Part shown: in pieces, positions 6,735 to 7,377 of the stretch
Numbering within the stretch: position 1 is the first letter of the stretch
How the letters are laid out: every line of letters begins with the position of its first letter
NCBI GenBank assembly: GCA_013152075.1
Contig: JAADHD010000235.1
Coordinates: forward strand, 1-7,377
Direction: 5' to 3'
Length of the DNA stretch: 7,377 nt
From: Verrucomicrobiota bacterium
GTDB lineage: Bacteria; Verrucomicrobiota; Verrucomicrobiia; Verrucomicrobiales; DEV007
Made by a program: the position numbers and the translations under genes
The notes under the pieces: model-generated
The model's input: only the letters and a program-made list of their open reading frames with translations
The model's database searches: none
Told to the model about the DNA's origin: nothing

Positions 6735-6750
6735 CCCCTTAGCAAAGGGG
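6735..6750. repeat. GC-rich stem-loop between the two DUF1080 domains
   Basis: CCCCTT (6735-6740), loop AGCA, AAGGGG (6745-6750) form a perfect 6-bp hairpin starting one base after the TAG of the first DUF1080 reading frame. The downstream bases TTTCGCTCTCTTT are T-rich but interrupted. It could be a weak terminator, a structure affecting translation at the frameshift junction, or a by-product of the C-run and G-run. Confidence 0.4.
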
Positions 6751-7374
6751 TTTCGCTCTCTTTACAATGGGATCGATTTTCGTGGATGGAAGTTGCCGGA
6801 GGGGTCACAGAATCACTGGAAATCAAATGACTGGCGCATTGTTTATGATGGTAAAAGTACCGCAAAAATCAAGGATTTGTGGACGGAAGAATCGTTCGGG
6901 GATTTCGAAATGATTGTGGATTGGCGTTTGCCTAAAAAACTCATCAGGAAGAGGAAACAGCCCAAATTATTGGCTAGCGGTGAATATGAAATAGGCGCTG
7001 ACGGCAAGCCGGTTCAGATAGAAATTGAAGATCATGGTGACAGTGGGATTTTCCTGCGCGGTACATCCAAGGCGCAGGTAAATATCTGGAGCTGGCCCAA
7101 TGGGTCGGGTGAAGTGTGGGGTTATCGAACGGATGCGAAAATAGATTCGGAGAGGAAAGCGAAACTGACGCCAAGCGAGAATGCAGACGAGCCCTTTGGA
7201 ACTTGGAACCGTTTCCATATTACCATGAAAGGTGAGCGCCTGACGGTGGTTTTGAACGGTAAAACGGTGATCGATGACGCGGAGTTGCCGGGAGTGCCTG
7301 ATAGCGGGCCTATTGGCCTGCAACATCACGGGGATGCGGTTGAGTTCGCGAATATTTATATTCGTAAGTTGTGA
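6736..7374 (+). CDS. Second DUF1080 / 3-keto-disaccharide hydrolase domain, frame-shifted from the first and lacking a proper start
   Basis: The frame encodes a complete second DUF1080 domain ending in TGA at 7372-7374. Numbering from codon 6736: GFRSLYNGIDFRGW (5-18) is the family's usual N-terminal motif. Then come NDWRIVYDGK (31-40), FEMIVDWRLP (57-66), GDSGIFLRG (101-109), QVNIWSWPNGSGEVWGYRTD (114-133), WNRFHITMKGERLTVVLNGK (157-176) and GPIGLQHHGDAVEFANIYIR (191-210). The only ATG/GTG/TTG available is the TTG at 6793, which would delete the N-terminal motif. The frame is open back to a TGA at 6610, with no other standard start. There is no signal peptide and no Shine-Dalgarno. I read it as the second half of a tandem-domain protein continuing from the 6005 gene, separated by a one-base frameshift. 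It resembles the first domain in plan but differs clearly in sequence, so it is an old duplication. Confidence 0.75.
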   Translation, partial: PLAKGFRSLYNGIDFRGWKLPEGSQNHWKSNDWRIVYDGKSTAKIKDLWTEESFGDFEMIVDWRLPKKLIRKRKQPKLLASGEYEIGADGKPVQIEIEDHGDSGIFLRGTSKAQVNIWSWPNGSGEVWGYRTDAKIDSERKAKLTPSENADEPFGTWNRFHITMKGERLTVVLNGKTVIDDAELPGVPDSGPIGLQHHGDAVEFANIYIRKL

Positions 7375-7377
7375 GTT

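Noticed and set aside
6735..6763. Hairpin plus T-rich tract as a firm intrinsic terminator after the first DUF1080 frame
   Set aside because: The T tract is broken by C and G, the stem is only 6 bp, and coding potential continues through it in frame 1.
6967..7329. 120-codon minus-strand frame opposite the second DUF1080 domain
   Set aside because: Shadow of a recognisable domain on the plus strand.

Overview
The window reads as a single bacterial chromosome segment of medium GC content. Genes are tightly packed, and no tRNA, rRNA, insertion sequence, CRISPR array or phage gene was seen. The gene set points to the Planctomycetes-Verrucomicrobia-Chlamydiae (PVC) superphylum, most likely Verrucomicrobiota. 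The pointers are a DUF1080 (3-keto-disaccharide hydrolase) pair, a short membrane protein with a TrkA-C domain, and several exported proteins of no recognised family. This placement is an inference from gene content and was not computed.

Layout. Bases 1-49 may hold the tail of an upstream gene. A good sigma70-type promoter (112-140) precedes an acyl-CoA desaturase (203-1351), which carries all three histidine boxes and an unusual ~100-residue helical, charged C-terminal extension. A small putative lipoprotein lies on the opposite strand (1460-1918), convergent with the desaturase. The 1352-1459 gap between them holds three mutually complementary 6-base blocks. A divergent gap of about 100 bases (1919-2021) separates the lipoprotein from a long co-directional cluster on the + strand.

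The + strand cluster (2022 to the window end) has gaps of only 10-42 bases and is probably one transcription unit. In order it encodes: a membrane protein with a TrkA-C (RCK_C) ligand-binding domain; a class B DnaJ/CbpA-type co-chaperone; a tandem universal stress protein; an exported protein of unknown family; a small exported or membrane-anchored beta-rich protein; and two DUF1080 domains. The first three suggest ion or stress homeostasis in the cytoplasm and inner membrane. The last four products look periplasmic or exported, the DUF1080 part probably acting on oxidised sugars.

The strongest anomaly is at the DUF1080 pair. The second domain begins (about 6751) in a reading frame that is open but has no ATG, GTG or TTG before 6793, which is already inside the domain. 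A single base missing between about 6695 and 6751 would join both domains into one secreted protein of ~456 residues. The simplest reading is a frameshift or sequence error in a tandem-DUF1080 gene. A recoding event is possible but less likely.
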